Shown in pieces: positions 29,680 through 38,325 of a DNA stretch of 64,000 bases; the stretch's first letter is position 1, and every line of letters begins with the position of its first letter. The notes under the pieces were generated by a model, which saw only the letters and a program-made list of their open reading frames with translations, had not been told where the DNA came from and ran no database searches. The position numbers and the translations under genes are program-made. The DNA is from Streptomyces sp. 71268. Its GTDB lineage: Bacteria; Actinomycetota; Actinomycetes; Streptomycetales; Streptomycetaceae. The DNA is taken from assembly GCF_029392895.1 (NCBI RefSeq), contig NZ_CP114200.1:6330501-6394500 (forward strand), read 5' to 3'.

Positions 29680-31320
29680 ATGACGCACTCATCGTATGAC
29701 GACCAGGTGGAGCGGGAGATACGGGCCGCGGCCGCGCACCTCGGACGCCGGCGGTTCCTCACGGTCACCGGCGCGGCCGCCGCGCTCGCCTTCGCCACCA
29801 ACCTGCCCGGCACCGCGCAGGCCGCGTCGAGCACCTACGATGCCGCGCGCATCGCGGACAACCCGTTCACCCTCGGCGTCGCCTCGGGCGACCCGCGCTC
29901 CGACTCGGTGGTGCTGTGGACACGGCTCGCCCCGCGCCCGTTCGAGGTCGGCGGCGGCCTGCCGCGCAAGAAGGTCCAGGTGCGCTGGGAGGTGGCGCAC
30001 GACGAGCGGTTCCGCCGGGTCGTGCGGCGCGGCACGACCAGCGCGTACGCCGAGTTCAACCACACCGTGCACGTCGAGCCGGCCGGGCTTGAGCCGGGCC
30101 GCACGTACTACTTCCGCTTCCGGACCGGCAAGTGGATCAGCGAGGTCGGTCGCACCCGCACCGCGCCCGCCGCCCAGGCCCGCGTCTCCGACCTGAGCTT
30201 CGGCCTCGTCTCCTGCCAGGCGTACCACGACGGCTACTTCACGGCCTACCGGCACCTGGCCGACGAGGACCTGGACGCCGTCTTCCACCTCGGCGACTAC
30301 CTCTACGAGTACGCGGTGAACTCGGTCGGCGGCGCCCGCAACTACACCGACCGCACGCTGCCGGAGGTCTTCAACCGGGAGACCGTGAAGCTGGAGGACT
30401 ACCGGCTGCGGTACGCCCTCTACAAGACCGACCCGGACCTCAGGGCCGCGCACGCCGCGCACCCCTTCATCGTCACCTGGGACGACCACGAGACCGAGAA
30501 CAACTACGCGGACGACACCCCCGAGAACGACGTGCCGCCGGCCGAGTTCCTGATCCGCCGGGCCGCCGCGTACCGCGCGTACTGGGAGAACCAGCCGCTG
30601 CGCGCCCCGCAGCGCCCCAACGGCCCCGACATGCGGCTCTACCGGCGCCTCCAGTACGGGCGGCTGGCGCAGTTCGACATCCTGGACACCCGCCAGTACC
30701 GCTCCGACCAAGCGTACGGCGACGGCTGGCAGGTGCCGGGCCCCGAGTCGACCGACCCGTCGCGCACGATGACCGGCGCTGAGCAGGAGCGCTGGCTGAT
30801 CGACGGCTGGCGCCGCTCGAACGCGGTGTGGAACGTCGTCCCGCAGCAGGTCACCTTCGCCGAGCGGCGCAGCACCGACAAGCCGGACTACAAGCTGAGC
30901 ATGGACTCCTGGGACGGCTACCCGGCCTCCCGTGAGCGGGTGCTCGCCGGCGCCGAGTCCGCGGGCGTGGACAACCTGGTGGTCCTCACCGGCGACGTGC
31001 ACGTGCACTACGCGTTCGACATCAAGCGCGACTTCGCCAAGCCCGACTCGCGCACCGTGGGCGTCGAGTTCGTCACCACGTCCGTCGCCAGCGGCAAGGA
31101 CGGCGTGGAGAAGCCGGACAACTGGGACCGGTACATGAAGGCCAACCCGCACCTGAAGTTCTACAACGGCAAGCGCGGCTACGTGGCCCTCACGCTCGAC
31201 GGCGAGCAGGCCCGCGCGGACTACAAGACCGTGCCCTACATCACCCGGCCGGGGGCCCCGATCCAGACCGTGGCCTCGTACGCCACCGAGGCCGGCAACC
31301 CGGGCCTGCACCAGGTCTGA
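29680..31320 (+). CDS. phoD: PhoD-type alkaline phosphatase, Tat-exported
   Basis: A 546-residue secreted phosphodiesterase/alkaline phosphatase that releases phosphate from esters outside the cell. The Tat signal RRRFLTVTGAAAALAF is at about 24-39 with cleavage near TAQA. An N-terminal beta domain follows (FTLGVASGDPRSDSVVLWTRL), then the metallophosphoesterase domain. Its metal ligands are in FGLVSCQAY, FHLGDYLYEY, TWDDHETENNYAD and LTGDVHVHYAF. AGGAGGGG precedes ATG 29680. Phosphate-starvation control by PhoP is usual for this family, but no clear PHO box was found. Confidence 0.92.
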   Translation: MTHSSYDDQVEREIRAAAAHLGRRRFLTVTGAAAALAFATNLPGTAQAASSTYDAARIADNPFTLGVASGDPRSDSVVLWTRLAPRPFEVGGGLPRKKVQVRWEVAHDERFRRVVRRGTTSAYAEFNHTVHVEPAGLEPGRTYYFRFRTGKWISEVGRTRTAPAAQARVSDLSFGLVSCQAYHDGYFTAYRHLADEDLDAVFHLGDYLYEYAVNSVGGARNYTDRTLPEVFNRETVKLEDYRLRYALYKTDPDLRAAHAAHPFIVTWDDHETENNYADDTPENDVPPAEFLIRRAAAYRAYWENQPLRAPQRPNGPDMRLYRRLQYGRLAQFDILDTRQYRSDQAYGDGWQVPGPESTDPSRTMTGAEQERWLIDGWRRSNAVWNVVPQQVTFAERRSTDKPDYKLSMDSWDGYPASRERVLAGAESAGVDNLVVLTGDVHVHYAFDIKRDFAKPDSRTVGVEFVTTSVASGKDGVEKPDNWDRYMKANPHLKFYNGKRGYVALTLDGEQARADYKTVPYITRPGAPIQTVASYATEAGNPGLHQV

Positions 31321-31435
31321 CCGGCCGGTCGAGCTGACCCCGGACGCGGGGCCCGCCCCCGTGCCCCCGCGACCGACTCACCCGTTCGGCGGATGCCCGT
31401 TGGCCGTGCCGGCCGCCTGCCCGTGTGCTGGAGGT

Positions 31436-31624
31436 ATGGACGTCAACCCGATCGAAATGCAGAAGTGCCTGGGCGGGGTGCACTACCCCGCCTCCAAGCG
31501 CGAGATCGTCGACCAGGCCAAGGAACACGGTGCGAGCAAGGACGTCATGGGCGCCCTGAAGTCGCTCCCGGAAAAGGAGTACGACTCGCCCGCCGCCATC
31601 AACAAGGAAGTGGGTCAGCAGTAG
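31436..31624 (+). CDS. DUF2795 small protein
   Basis: A 62-residue DUF2795 protein with the family pattern: an N-terminal IEMQKCLGGVHYPASK, a central IVDQAKEHGA helix and the C-terminal LKSLPEKEYDSPAAINKEVG. The function is unknown. It is common in actinomycetes and resembles a small winged-helix-like fold. ATG 31436 matches the family start, although GGAGG is only 1 base away, so initiation may be leaderless or weak. It is followed by a very strong hairpin terminator, so it is probably a single-gene transcript. Confidence 0.8.
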   Translation: MDVNPIEMQKCLGGVHYPASKREIVDQAKEHGASKDVMGALKSLPEKEYDSPAAINKEVGQQ

Positions 31625-31653
31625 CTGGAGCCGGCCGGACCCGGCCGGCCAGA

Positions 31654-31695
31654 GCAGGTGCCGGTGTCGCCTCGTGGGGCGACACCGGCACCTGC
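31654..31695 (+). terminator. Strong hairpin after DUF2795 gene
   Basis: An 18-bp perfect stem: GCAGGTGCCGGTGTCGCC (31654-31671) with its complement at 31678-31695 and a 6-base loop. It lies 30 bases after the stop. No T-run follows. Confidence 0.85.
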
Positions 31696-31878
31696 CCGTG
31701 CCTCCCGGCACTCCCGTCCCGCGCCGGCCCCGGCCCGCGTCGGCGGCGCGGTGGGTCGCCGATCGCGCGGCCGGCCCGGCTGAGCCGGGAATCACGTGTG
31801 GAAAGCGGCTGATTCGGCGAGGTCGGAGGCGTCCTCGTGACAACATGGTTAGGCCATCAAACGACTATGGAGTCACGC

Positions 31879-33420
31879 ATGACGGACCCCGGCCCCCGCG
31901 CGGCCGAGCCCACCCACCACACCCCGACCTCCACTCCCGTCACCGTTCCCGACGCCCCCGCCGGCGTCGCCGACGCCCCGGCCGCCACCGCCGACCCCGT
32001 CATACCCGGGCGGCCGGCGCGCCCGGACCCCGCCGCCTCCACCCTGCCCGGCCAGCGCTCGTCCGGCCCGCACGGCACGACGGCGGACGCCAAGGCCGCG
32101 GCCGCCAAGGCGGCGGATGCCAAGGCCGCGGGCGCCGCGCCCGCCGCGCCGCACCTGGTCGCCCAGCGCCGCACCGGCCTGCTGGTCACCCTCATCCTCG
32201 GTGGTCTCACCGCGCTGCCGCCGCTGTCGATGGACATGTACCTCCCGGCGCTGCCCGAGGTCACCGACGCCCTGCACAGCCCGGCCGCCACCGTGCAGCT
32301 CACGCTGACCGCCTGCCTGGCGGGCATGGCCCTCGGCCAACTCGTCGTCGGCCCGATGAGCGACCGCTGGGGCCGCCGCCGGCCGCTGCTCATCGGCATG
32401 GTGATCTACGTGATCGCCACCGCCATCTGCGCGTTCGCCCCCAATGCCGAACTGCTCATCGCCTTCCGGCTGCTCCAGGGGCTGGCCGGCGCCGCGGGCA
32501 TCGTGATCGCCCGGGCGGTCGTGCGCGACCTGTACGACGGGGTCGAGATGGCCCGTTTCTTCTCCACCCTGATGTTGATCTCGGGCGTCGCGCCGATCAT
32601 CGCGCCGGTGATCGGTGGCCAGGTGCTGCGGCTCACCGACTGGCGTGGGGTCTTCGTCGTCCTCACCGTGATCGGCATCCTGCTCACCCTGGTGGTCTGG
32701 CGCCGCCTCGACGAGACGCTGCCGCCCGAGCGGCGGCACACCGGCGGTTTCCCGGAGACGATGCGCACCATGCGCGGGCTGCTCGCCGACCGCGTCTTCA
32801 CCGGCTACACGCTGGCCGGCAGCTTCGCCTTCGCCGCGCTCTTCGCGTACGTCTCCGGCTCCGCCTTCGTCATCCAGGAGATCTACGGGGCCTCGCCGCA
32901 GACCTTCAGCCTGCTGTTCGGCCTCAACTCGATCGGCCTGGTCGCGGTCGGCCAGCTCAACGGCAAGGTGCTCGTCGGCCGGGTCAGCCTCGACAAGGCC
33001 CTGTCCGTCGGCATCGCGGTGATCATGCTGGCCTCGGTGGCGCTGCTGCTCATGGCCTGTGGCGTGTTCGGCACGGTGGGCCTGGTGCCGATGGCCACCG
33101 GACTGTTCGTGCTGATGTCCGCGATGGGGCTGGTGATGCCCAACACCAACGCGCAGGCCCTGATGCGCACCCCGCACGCCGCGGGCTCCGCCTCGGCGCT
33201 GCTGGGCACCACCTCGTTCCTGGTCGGCGCGATCGCCTCGCCGCTGGTGGGCATCGCGGGCGAGGACACGGCGGTGCCGATGACGGTGGTCCAGGTCGGC
33301 TGCACGTTCGCCGCCGCCGCCGCTTTCATGGGACTGTGCCGCCCATGGCAGCGCGCGACGAACAGCGACGAGACGGTGCGGGTCCAGCCCCCGGCGGCGG
33401 GCGGCCCGGCGAAGGACTGA
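31879..33420 (+). CDS. Bcr/CflA family MFS multidrug exporter
   Basis: A 513-residue transporter. About 90 residues of Pro/Ala/Thr-rich cytosolic tail, including repeats of AADAKAA type, precede 12 transmembrane segments. The Bcr/CflA signature appears in PLSMDMYLPALPEV and in motif A GPMSDRWGRRRPLLIG. ATG 31879 has GGAG 8 bases upstream and is preferred over ATG 31867. Proton-coupled drug efflux, of the chloramphenicol/bicyclomycin class, is the family role. The 3' end overlaps the serine hydrolase frame, so the two are co-transcribed. Confidence 0.88.
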   Translation: MTDPGPRAAEPTHHTPTSTPVTVPDAPAGVADAPAATADPVIPGRPARPDPAASTLPGQRSSGPHGTTADAKAAAAKAADAKAAGAAPAAPHLVAQRRTGLLVTLILGGLTALPPLSMDMYLPALPEVTDALHSPAATVQLTLTACLAGMALGQLVVGPMSDRWGRRRPLLIGMVIYVIATAICAFAPNAELLIAFRLLQGLAGAAGIVIARAVVRDLYDGVEMARFFSTLMLISGVAPIIAPVIGGQVLRLTDWRGVFVVLTVIGILLTLVVWRRLDETLPPERRHTGGFPETMRTMRGLLADRVFTGYTLAGSFAFAALFAYVSGSAFVIQEIYGASPQTFSLLFGLNSIGLVAVGQLNGKVLVGRVSLDKALSVGIAVIMLASVALLLMACGVFGTVGLVPMATGLFVLMSAMGLVMPNTNAQALMRTPHAAGSASALLGTTSFLVGAIASPLVGIAGEDTAVPMTVVQVGCTFAAAAAFMGLCRPWQRATNSDETVRVQPPAAGGPAKD

Positions 33421-34571
33421 CCGGCCCGGCCGCGCACCGGGACCAGCTCACGGCGTTGACGCGCGAGGTGGCCGCGTTGCCGGCGGGCGAGCGGCCCTGG
33501 TGCGCGGGCGTCGTGGTGCTCGCCGGGCAGGGCGACCGCACGCTGGTCCACGAGGCGTTCGGCTGGGCGGTGCGGTACGGGGCGTACGACGAGGCGACCG
33601 ACCGGGGCGTCGAGCTGCCGGTGGGGGAGCGGGTGCCGATGCGCCCCGACACCGTCTTCGACCTCGCCTCGCTGACCAAGCTGTGCACGGCCGTGGTGGC
33701 GGTCGGCGCGGCCGAGCGGGGCGCCATCGCGCTGGAGCGGCCGGCCGCCGCGTACGCCCCGGAGCTGACCGCCGCCGCGGCGCACGGCATCACCGTGCGC
33801 CAGCTCCTCACGCACACCTCGGGGCTGCGGCCCGAACTGCCGCTGTACGCGCTGCCCGCCGGCCCCGCCGACGACCCGGCCGCCGCCCGCTGGGCCGCGG
33901 TGGCCCGCGAGGCGCCGCTGACCGCGCCGGGCGGCCCGTACCGCTACTCGGACCTGAACATGCTGCTGCTCCAGCGGGTCCTGGAGCGCGCCACCGGGCG
34001 CCCGCTGGACGCGCTGGTCCGCGAGATGGTCACCGGGCCGCTCGGCATGCGCCGTACCCGCTTCGTCCCGCCCGCGTCCTGGCGGCCGGAGATCGCCGCG
34101 ACCGAGGACCAGCGCCCGCCGTGGGGCAAGCTCGACCGGGGCCCGGTGCGCGGCGTCGTGCACGACGAGAACGCGTACGCGCTCGGCGGCGTGGCCGGGC
34201 ACGCGGGGCTCTTCGCGCCGGCCGGGGACCTGGAGATCCTGTGCCGGGCCCTGCTGGCCGGCGGCGCCTACCGGGGCGCGCGCATCCTGTCGCCCGAGTC
34301 GGTGGCCGCGCTGCTCGCGCCGCCGGGGCTCGGCTTCGCGGTGGACCAGCCCTGGTTCATGGGGGAGCTGGCGGGGCGCGGCGCGGCCGGGCACACCGGG
34401 TTCACGGGCACCAGCCTGGTGCTCGACCGGGCCACCGGCGGCTACCTGGTGCTGCTGGCCAACACCGTGCACCCGCGGCGCCGGCCGGCCGACAACGGGC
34501 CGCGGGCCGCCGCCGCCACCCGGCTGGCCCGCGCGCTCGACGCGCGGCGGGCGGCCGGGCGCACGGACTAA
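33345..34571 (+). CDS. Serine hydrolase, class C beta-lactamase/DD-peptidase family
   Basis: A protein of about 408 residues with the penicillin-recognising fold. The SxxK nucleophile is in DLASLTKLCTAV, the YxN-type motif in YRYSDLNMLLLQ, and an HxG (KTG-equivalent) in GHTGFTGTSLV. There is no signal peptide, so it is probably cytosolic and an esterase or peptidase rather than a secreted beta-lactamase. The start is uncertain. ATG 33345 overlaps the MFS gene by 76 bases; a CTG at 33417 in a CTGA overlap, with GAAGGA directly before it, would give a 384-residue protein. It is co-transcribed with the exporter, and the next gene starts 10 bases after its stop. Confidence 0.8.
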   Translation: MAARDEQRRDGAGPAPGGGRPGEGLTGPAAHRDQLTALTREVAALPAGERPWCAGVVVLAGQGDRTLVHEAFGWAVRYGAYDEATDRGVELPVGERVPMRPDTVFDLASLTKLCTAVVAVGAAERGAIALERPAAAYAPELTAAAAHGITVRQLLTHTSGLRPELPLYALPAGPADDPAAARWAAVAREAPLTAPGGPYRYSDLNMLLLQRVLERATGRPLDALVREMVTGPLGMRRTRFVPPASWRPEIAATEDQRPPWGKLDRGPVRGVVHDENAYALGGVAGHAGLFAPAGDLEILCRALLAGGAYRGARILSPESVAALLAPPGLGFAVDQPWFMGELAGRGAAGHTGFTGTSLVLDRATGGYLVLLANTVHPRRRPADNGPRAAAATRLARALDARRAAGRTD

Positions 34572-34581
34572 ACTCCACCGG

Positions 34582-35724
34582 ATGCACGCCCCTCGCCCCG
34601 CCGCCCGCGCCCCCTTCGCGAGCCCCCTCACCGGCCACCCCGACGGCCCTGCTGACGGTCCTGCCGAGAGCCCTGTCGACAGCGCCGGGGGCGCCGCCGA
34701 CGGCCCCGTCACCGGCGAGAGCCTGCGCACCGCGCTCGCCACCCTCCTGGACGGGCTGCCGCCCAAGCAGGCCGCGCAGGCCGTCGAGCGGCTCATCGCC
34801 ACCTACCGGGGGCGCACCCCGACCGGGGCGCCGGTCCTGCGCGACCGCTCCGACGTGGTCGCGTACGCCGCGTACCGGATGCCCGCCACCTTCGAGGCGG
34901 TCCGGCACGCCCTCGGGGCGCTGCGCGCCGCCGCACCGCACTGGGTGCCCGCCAGCCACCTGGACATCGGCGGCGGCACCGGCGCCGCGACCTGGGCCAC
35001 GGCCGCGACCTGGGCCGACGAGCGGCGAGTCGGCACCGTCTACGACTGGGCCGAACCCGCGCTCGCCCTCGGCCGCGAACTGGCCACGGACTCCGGGTCC
35101 GCCGCGCTGCGCGCGGTGCGGTGGCAGCGCCGCCCCATCGGCGCCGGCTTCACGCTGCCGGAACCGGCCGACCTGATCACCGTCTCGTACGTGCTCGGCG
35201 AGCTGACCGAGGCCGACCGGGAGACCGTGATCGACGCGGTGGCCGAGAGCGGGCGCGCCGTCGCGGTCGTCGAGCCGGGCACGCCGGAGGGCTACCTGCG
35301 GGTGCTGCGGGCCCGGGAGCGACTCGTCGCGGCGGGGCTGCGGGTGCTCGCGCCGTGCCCGCACAGCGACGCCTGCCCGATCGCCCCGGGCAGCGACTGG
35401 TGCCACTTCGCGGCCCGCGTCAGCCGCTCGTCGCTGCACCGCCAGGTCAAGGGCGGCTCGCTGGCGTACGAGGACGAGAAGTTCAGCTACGTGGTGGCGG
35501 CGCGGCCGGACGTGGCCGGGCGGGCGGCGGAGCACCGGGTGGTGCGGCACCCGCAGATCCGCAAGGGTCAGGTGCTGTTGGACCTGTGCGCGGCGGACGG
35601 CGAGCTGCGCCGCGAGGTGGTCACCAAGCGCCGCGGGACGCTCTACCGGGCCGCCCGCGACGTGGCGTGGGGCGACGGCTGGCCGCCCGAGCCGGACACG
35701 GAGCCGGATTCGGGGGAAGCCTGA
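34582..35724 (+). CDS. Rsm22-type small ribosomal subunit protein, methyltransferase fold
   Basis: A 380-residue Rsm22/METTL17-family protein. The SAM-binding-like motif LDIGGGTGAATWA is at about 129-141. Three cysteines of the family's iron-sulfur site are in CPHSDACPIAPGSDWCHF near residue 259, and the fourth is in LLDLCAADGEL near 333. Relatives assist assembly of the small ribosomal subunit. Typical bacterial members lie near translation genes, but here it follows an exporter and a hydrolase. The first ~45 residues are Pro/Ala/Asp-rich and disordered. The start is ATG 34582, 10 bases after the previous stop. Confidence 0.85.
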   Translation: MHAPRPAARAPFASPLTGHPDGPADGPAESPVDSAGGAADGPVTGESLRTALATLLDGLPPKQAAQAVERLIATYRGRTPTGAPVLRDRSDVVAYAAYRMPATFEAVRHALGALRAAAPHWVPASHLDIGGGTGAATWATAATWADERRVGTVYDWAEPALALGRELATDSGSAALRAVRWQRRPIGAGFTLPEPADLITVSYVLGELTEADRETVIDAVAESGRAVAVVEPGTPEGYLRVLRARERLVAAGLRVLAPCPHSDACPIAPGSDWCHFAARVSRSSLHRQVKGGSLAYEDEKFSYVVAARPDVAGRAAEHRVVRHPQIRKGQVLLDLCAADGELRREVVTKRRGTLYRAARDVAWGDGWPPEPDTEPDSGEA

Positions 35725-35958
35725 CCCACGCGGGCCGGGGCGACCCACCCGCGCGCGGTGCGGTGTCGCGGCGGGTCGGTCGCCGGGCGGGCCTGACGCG
35801 GGTACGCGAGGGTGTGCGCGGGTGCGCCCGCGCGCCAGACCAGCGGGGTCAGTGGATGAGGGTGAGGGAGATGAGGGCGAGGGTGCGGGGTTCGGCGGGA
35901 GAGGGCCCGCCGTGGGGTGCGCCGGGCCGGCGGCCGGGAGGCGTGGACCGGCGAGCGG

Positions 35959-36783
35959 CTACCGCAGCTCCTGGGTGCAGCACTTGACGCTGCCGCCGCC
36001 CTTGAGGAGTTCGCCGAGGTCGAGCCCGATCGGCTCGTAACCGCGCTCGCGCAGCGGCTCGAACAGGCCCACCGCCTCCTGCGGGAGCAGCACGTGGCGC
36101 CCGTCGCTGACGGCGTTGAGGCCGAACGCCGCCGCGTCCGCCTCGCTGGCCAGCAGCGCGTCCGGGAAGAGCCGGGCGAGCACGGCCTGACTGCCGGCGG
36201 AGAAGGCGCCCGGGTAGTACATGATGTCGGCGTCGGTGGAGTCGTCGAGCACGGCCAGCGCCGTGTCCAAGTGGTAGTAGCGGGGGTCGACGAGGTCGAG
36301 GCCGATGACCGGGCGGCCGAAGAACTCCTGGGCCTCGGGGTGGGAGAGCGGGCTGCTGCGGAAGCCCCGCCCGGCCAGCAGCAGGGTCGCGGTGACGGCG
36401 AAGTCGCCCTCGCCCTCGTTGATGTGCTCCGGCTCGTAGACGTCGGTGTAGCCGTGCGCGCGGAACCAGGCCGCGTGCGCCGCGGCCTCCGCCGTGCGCT
36501 CGGGGTGGGCGAAGCGGGCGCCGAGCACCCGCCCCTCGACCACGAGCGCGCCGTTGGCCGCGAACACCATGTCGGGTAGCGCGGGGTCGGGGGTCAGCTC
36601 CTCGACGGTGTGCCCGAGCGCGCGGTACCGGTCGCGCAGCACCTCCCACTGCGTGCGGGCGAGCGCGAGGTCCACGGGCTTGTTCGGGTCCATCCAGGGG
36701 TTGATGGAGTACGTGACCTTGAAGTGCGCGGGTGGGCACATCAGGTAGCGGCGCGGAGTCGCGCGGCGCTCAGACGTACGCAA
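35959..36783 (-). CDS. ddaH: Dimethylarginine dimethylaminohydrolase (DDAH) family amidinohydrolase
   Basis: A 274-residue guanidino-modifying enzyme. Catalytic residues are visible: the Glu/Asp and His region in RYYHLDTALAVLD (His about 172) and the nucleophilic Cys in GGSVKCCTQEL at the extreme C-terminus (269 or 270). The substrate loop CPPAHFKVTYSINPWMDPN is at the N-terminus. The expected reaction is hydrolysis of methylated arginine or arginine-like substrates to citrulline plus an amine. Usual neighbours in streptomycetes (Lrp-type regulator, ornithine aminotransferase) are absent. The start is ATG 36783, with GGGAGGAGCC upstream. Confidence 0.88.
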   Translation of the reverse strand: MRTSERRATPRRYLMCPPAHFKVTYSINPWMDPNKPVDLALARTQWEVLRDRYRALGHTVEELTPDPALPDMVFAANGALVVEGRVLGARFAHPERTAEAAAHAAWFRAHGYTDVYEPEHINEGEGDFAVTATLLLAGRGFRSSPLSHPEAQEFFGRPVIGLDLVDPRYYHLDTALAVLDDSTDADIMYYPGAFSAGSQAVLARLFPDALLASEADAAAFGLNAVSDGRHVLLPQEAVGLFEPLRERGYEPIGLDLGELLKGGGSVKCCTQELR

Positions 36784-37236
36784 AGAGGGCTCCTCCCGGT
36801 GGGGTGGCTACGCACGGATCGCGTGCGCACCAAAATCGTCCATCCTTATGGACCGCGGTACATGGACCGAACGGGCCATTTGCTGCTAGCCCGGGCTGAC
36901 CCCTTGAGCGGCCGCTATGCACCGATATCACACCGAACGCAGCCCTTCACGCGCGGGCGATCGTGGGGCGGCTCCAAGCGACCGAGTGCGCCGGCGTACG
37001 CAGAGCGCGCTCACCGACCCGGCCGAGCCGGTCGCGGGCGCCCCGCGACACGCCGCGGGCCCGCGGCCGATGGTGGCCGCGGGCCCGCCCTCGAACGGTG
37101 GGTGCGAGGCTGGTGCTGCTGGTGCTGCTGGTGCCTGGTGTCGATGTCGATGCCGGCGCCGGGGGAGTGGCGTGGTGCCGGCCGTCCGGTGCCACGCGCG
37201 TGACGGCGGCGCGGGGCCCCGCCCGTGGGCCGCGGA
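36784..37236. other. Intergenic region, no gene recognised
   Basis: It contains promoter DNA for ddaH (the less GC-rich stretch 36820-36900) and, near 37110-37150, short repeats of GGTGCTGCT and TCGATG. No family-like frame is seen. Convergent to it is the end of the DUF6243 gene. Confidence 0.4.
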
Positions 37237-37416
37237 TCACGCGTCCGCGGCCCGGTTCTTCTCCTGGAGCTTGCGCAGCAACTCCCGCTTCTGCGCCATC
37301 GGGTCGAGGTCGCCCTGCGCGCCGCGCCGCCCGCGCCCGCCACGCAGGGCGGAGCGGGAGAGGTTGGCGCGGGTGCCGCCGACGCCGAGCATGCTTCCGG
37401 AACGTCCCTTGCTCAT
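37237..37416 (-). CDS. DUF6243 small protein
   Basis: A 59-residue protein beginning MSKGRSGSMLGVGGTRANLS and ending QKRELLRKLQEKNRAADA. The GVGGTRxNLSR motif and the charged C-terminal helix are the marks of the streptomycete DUF6243 family. Its function is unknown. It is basic and hydrophilic and has no membrane segment. ATG 37416 has GGGAG at good distance. It is divergent from a TetR regulator, and its probable promoter (-35 TTGACA on the minus strand at 37516-37511, -10 CAGACT at 37493-37488) is buried in a large palindrome, so it is a likely target of that regulator. Confidence 0.8.
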   Translation of the reverse strand: MSKGRSGSMLGVGGTRANLSRSALRGGRGRRGAQGDLDPMAQKRELLRKLQEKNRAADA

Positions 37417-37459
37417 GGGGGTCTCCCTTTCGGAGTGCGAGGAATGGGGTACGAAGCGA

Positions 37460-37478
37460 GCGAGACGAGGCGTCTCGC
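37460..37478. promoter_or_regulatory. Palindromic operator A (TetR/DUF6243)
   Basis: GCGAGACG (37460-37467), spacer AGG, CGTCTCGC (37471-37478): a perfect 8-bp inverted repeat. It lies just downstream of the predicted transcription start of the DUF6243 gene and shares its half-site with operator B. Confidence 0.75.
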
Positions 37479-37494
37479 ATGCCGTCGAGTCTGC

Positions 37495-37531
37495 GCGAGA
37501 CGTATCGTCTTGTCAAGACGATACGTCTCGC
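37495..37531. promoter_or_regulatory. Palindromic operator B (TetR/DUF6243)
   Basis: A perfect 18-bp inverted repeat around a single T at 37513: GCGAGACGTATCGTCTTG (37495-37512) and its complement at 37514-37531. The outer 8 bp equal operator A. The centre contains TTGACA on the minus strand, so binding would mask the -35 of the DUF6243 promoter. It also lies 24 bases before the TetR start, implying autoregulation. Confidence 0.85.
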
Positions 37532-37554
37532 CTCGCGGTTGGTAGATTGCCCCC

Positions 37555-38325
37555 ATGACCAAGAACATGGCCCGCAAGACGGCCCCCGACTCAAGTCGCC
37601 GCAGCGAGCGCTCGCGCCGCGCGATCCTGGACGCCGCCCTCGAACTCGTCGGCGAGGTCGGCTTCGGCAAGCTCACCATCGAGGCCATCGCCGCCCGCGC
37701 CGGGGTCGGCAAGCAGACGATCTACCGCTGGTGGCCCTCGAAGGCCGCCGTGCTCTTCGACTCCTTCCTGGAACAGAGCGGCGGGGCCGGCGCGGAGATC
37801 ACCCTGCCCGACACGGGCGACCTCGCCGCGGACGCGAAGGACGTGCTGCGCGCCACCGTGGACACCATGGACGACCCCAAGTACGCGCTGCCCACCCGCG
37901 CGCTGGTCGCCGAGAGTCAGAACGACCCCGAACTCGGCGCGGAGCTGAACGCCCGGGTCCTCGAACCGCAGCTCGCCGCCTGGACCGGCCGGTTGCGTGC
38001 CGCGCAGGAGGCCGGCCAGATCTCCGCCGACGCCGATCTGCGGGTCGCCGTCGAAATGCTCGTCGGCCCGATCTTCCACCGCTGGTCGCTGCGGACCCTG
38101 CCGATGGACCACGCGTACGCGGACGCCCTCGTGGACCAGGTGCTGGGCGGCATCGCCACGCCCGCCGCTGCCGCCCCCGCCGCCCCCGCCGCCACCCCGG
38201 CCCCCCTAGCCCGGCGCGCTGGCCCGGCCCGCCGGCCCGCCCTGTCTCCTCTGCACGCCGGGCCGAGGCCCCGGTCCGAACCGTTCCGACCCGAACCGGT
38301 CCACCCCGGAACGGCCCGGTCGTAG
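37555..38325 (+). CDS. TetR/AcrR family transcriptional regulator
   Basis: A 256-residue repressor. The TetR N-terminal HTH spans about 17-63: SRRAILDAALELVGEVGFGKLTIEAIAARAGVGKQTIYRWWPSK contains the canonical T-I-xx-I-A-x-x-A-G-V and the recognition helix with IYRWW. The C-terminal ligand/dimer domain runs to about 200, and a Pro/Ala/Arg-rich tail of about 50 residues follows. There is no ribosome-binding site before ATG 37555, and TAGATT (37543-37548) is 6 bases upstream, suggesting a leaderless transcript. It is divergent from the DUF6243 gene, with two palindromes between. Confidence 0.88.
   Translation: MTKNMARKTAPDSSRRSERSRRAILDAALELVGEVGFGKLTIEAIAARAGVGKQTIYRWWPSKAAVLFDSFLEQSGGAGAEITLPDTGDLAADAKDVLRATVDTMDDPKYALPTRALVAESQNDPELGAELNARVLEPQLAAWTGRLRAAQEAGQISADADLRVAVEMLVGPIFHRWSLRTLPMDHAYADALVDQVLGGIATPAAAAPAAPAATPAPLARRAGPARRPALSPLHAGPRPRSEPFRPEPVHPGTARS

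Noticed and set aside
31674..33344. Upstream extension of the serine hydrolase frame across the whole Bcr/CflA gene
   Set aside because: The extension is Arg/Pro/His-rich shadow translation of the transporter gene. Family homology begins only after 33345.
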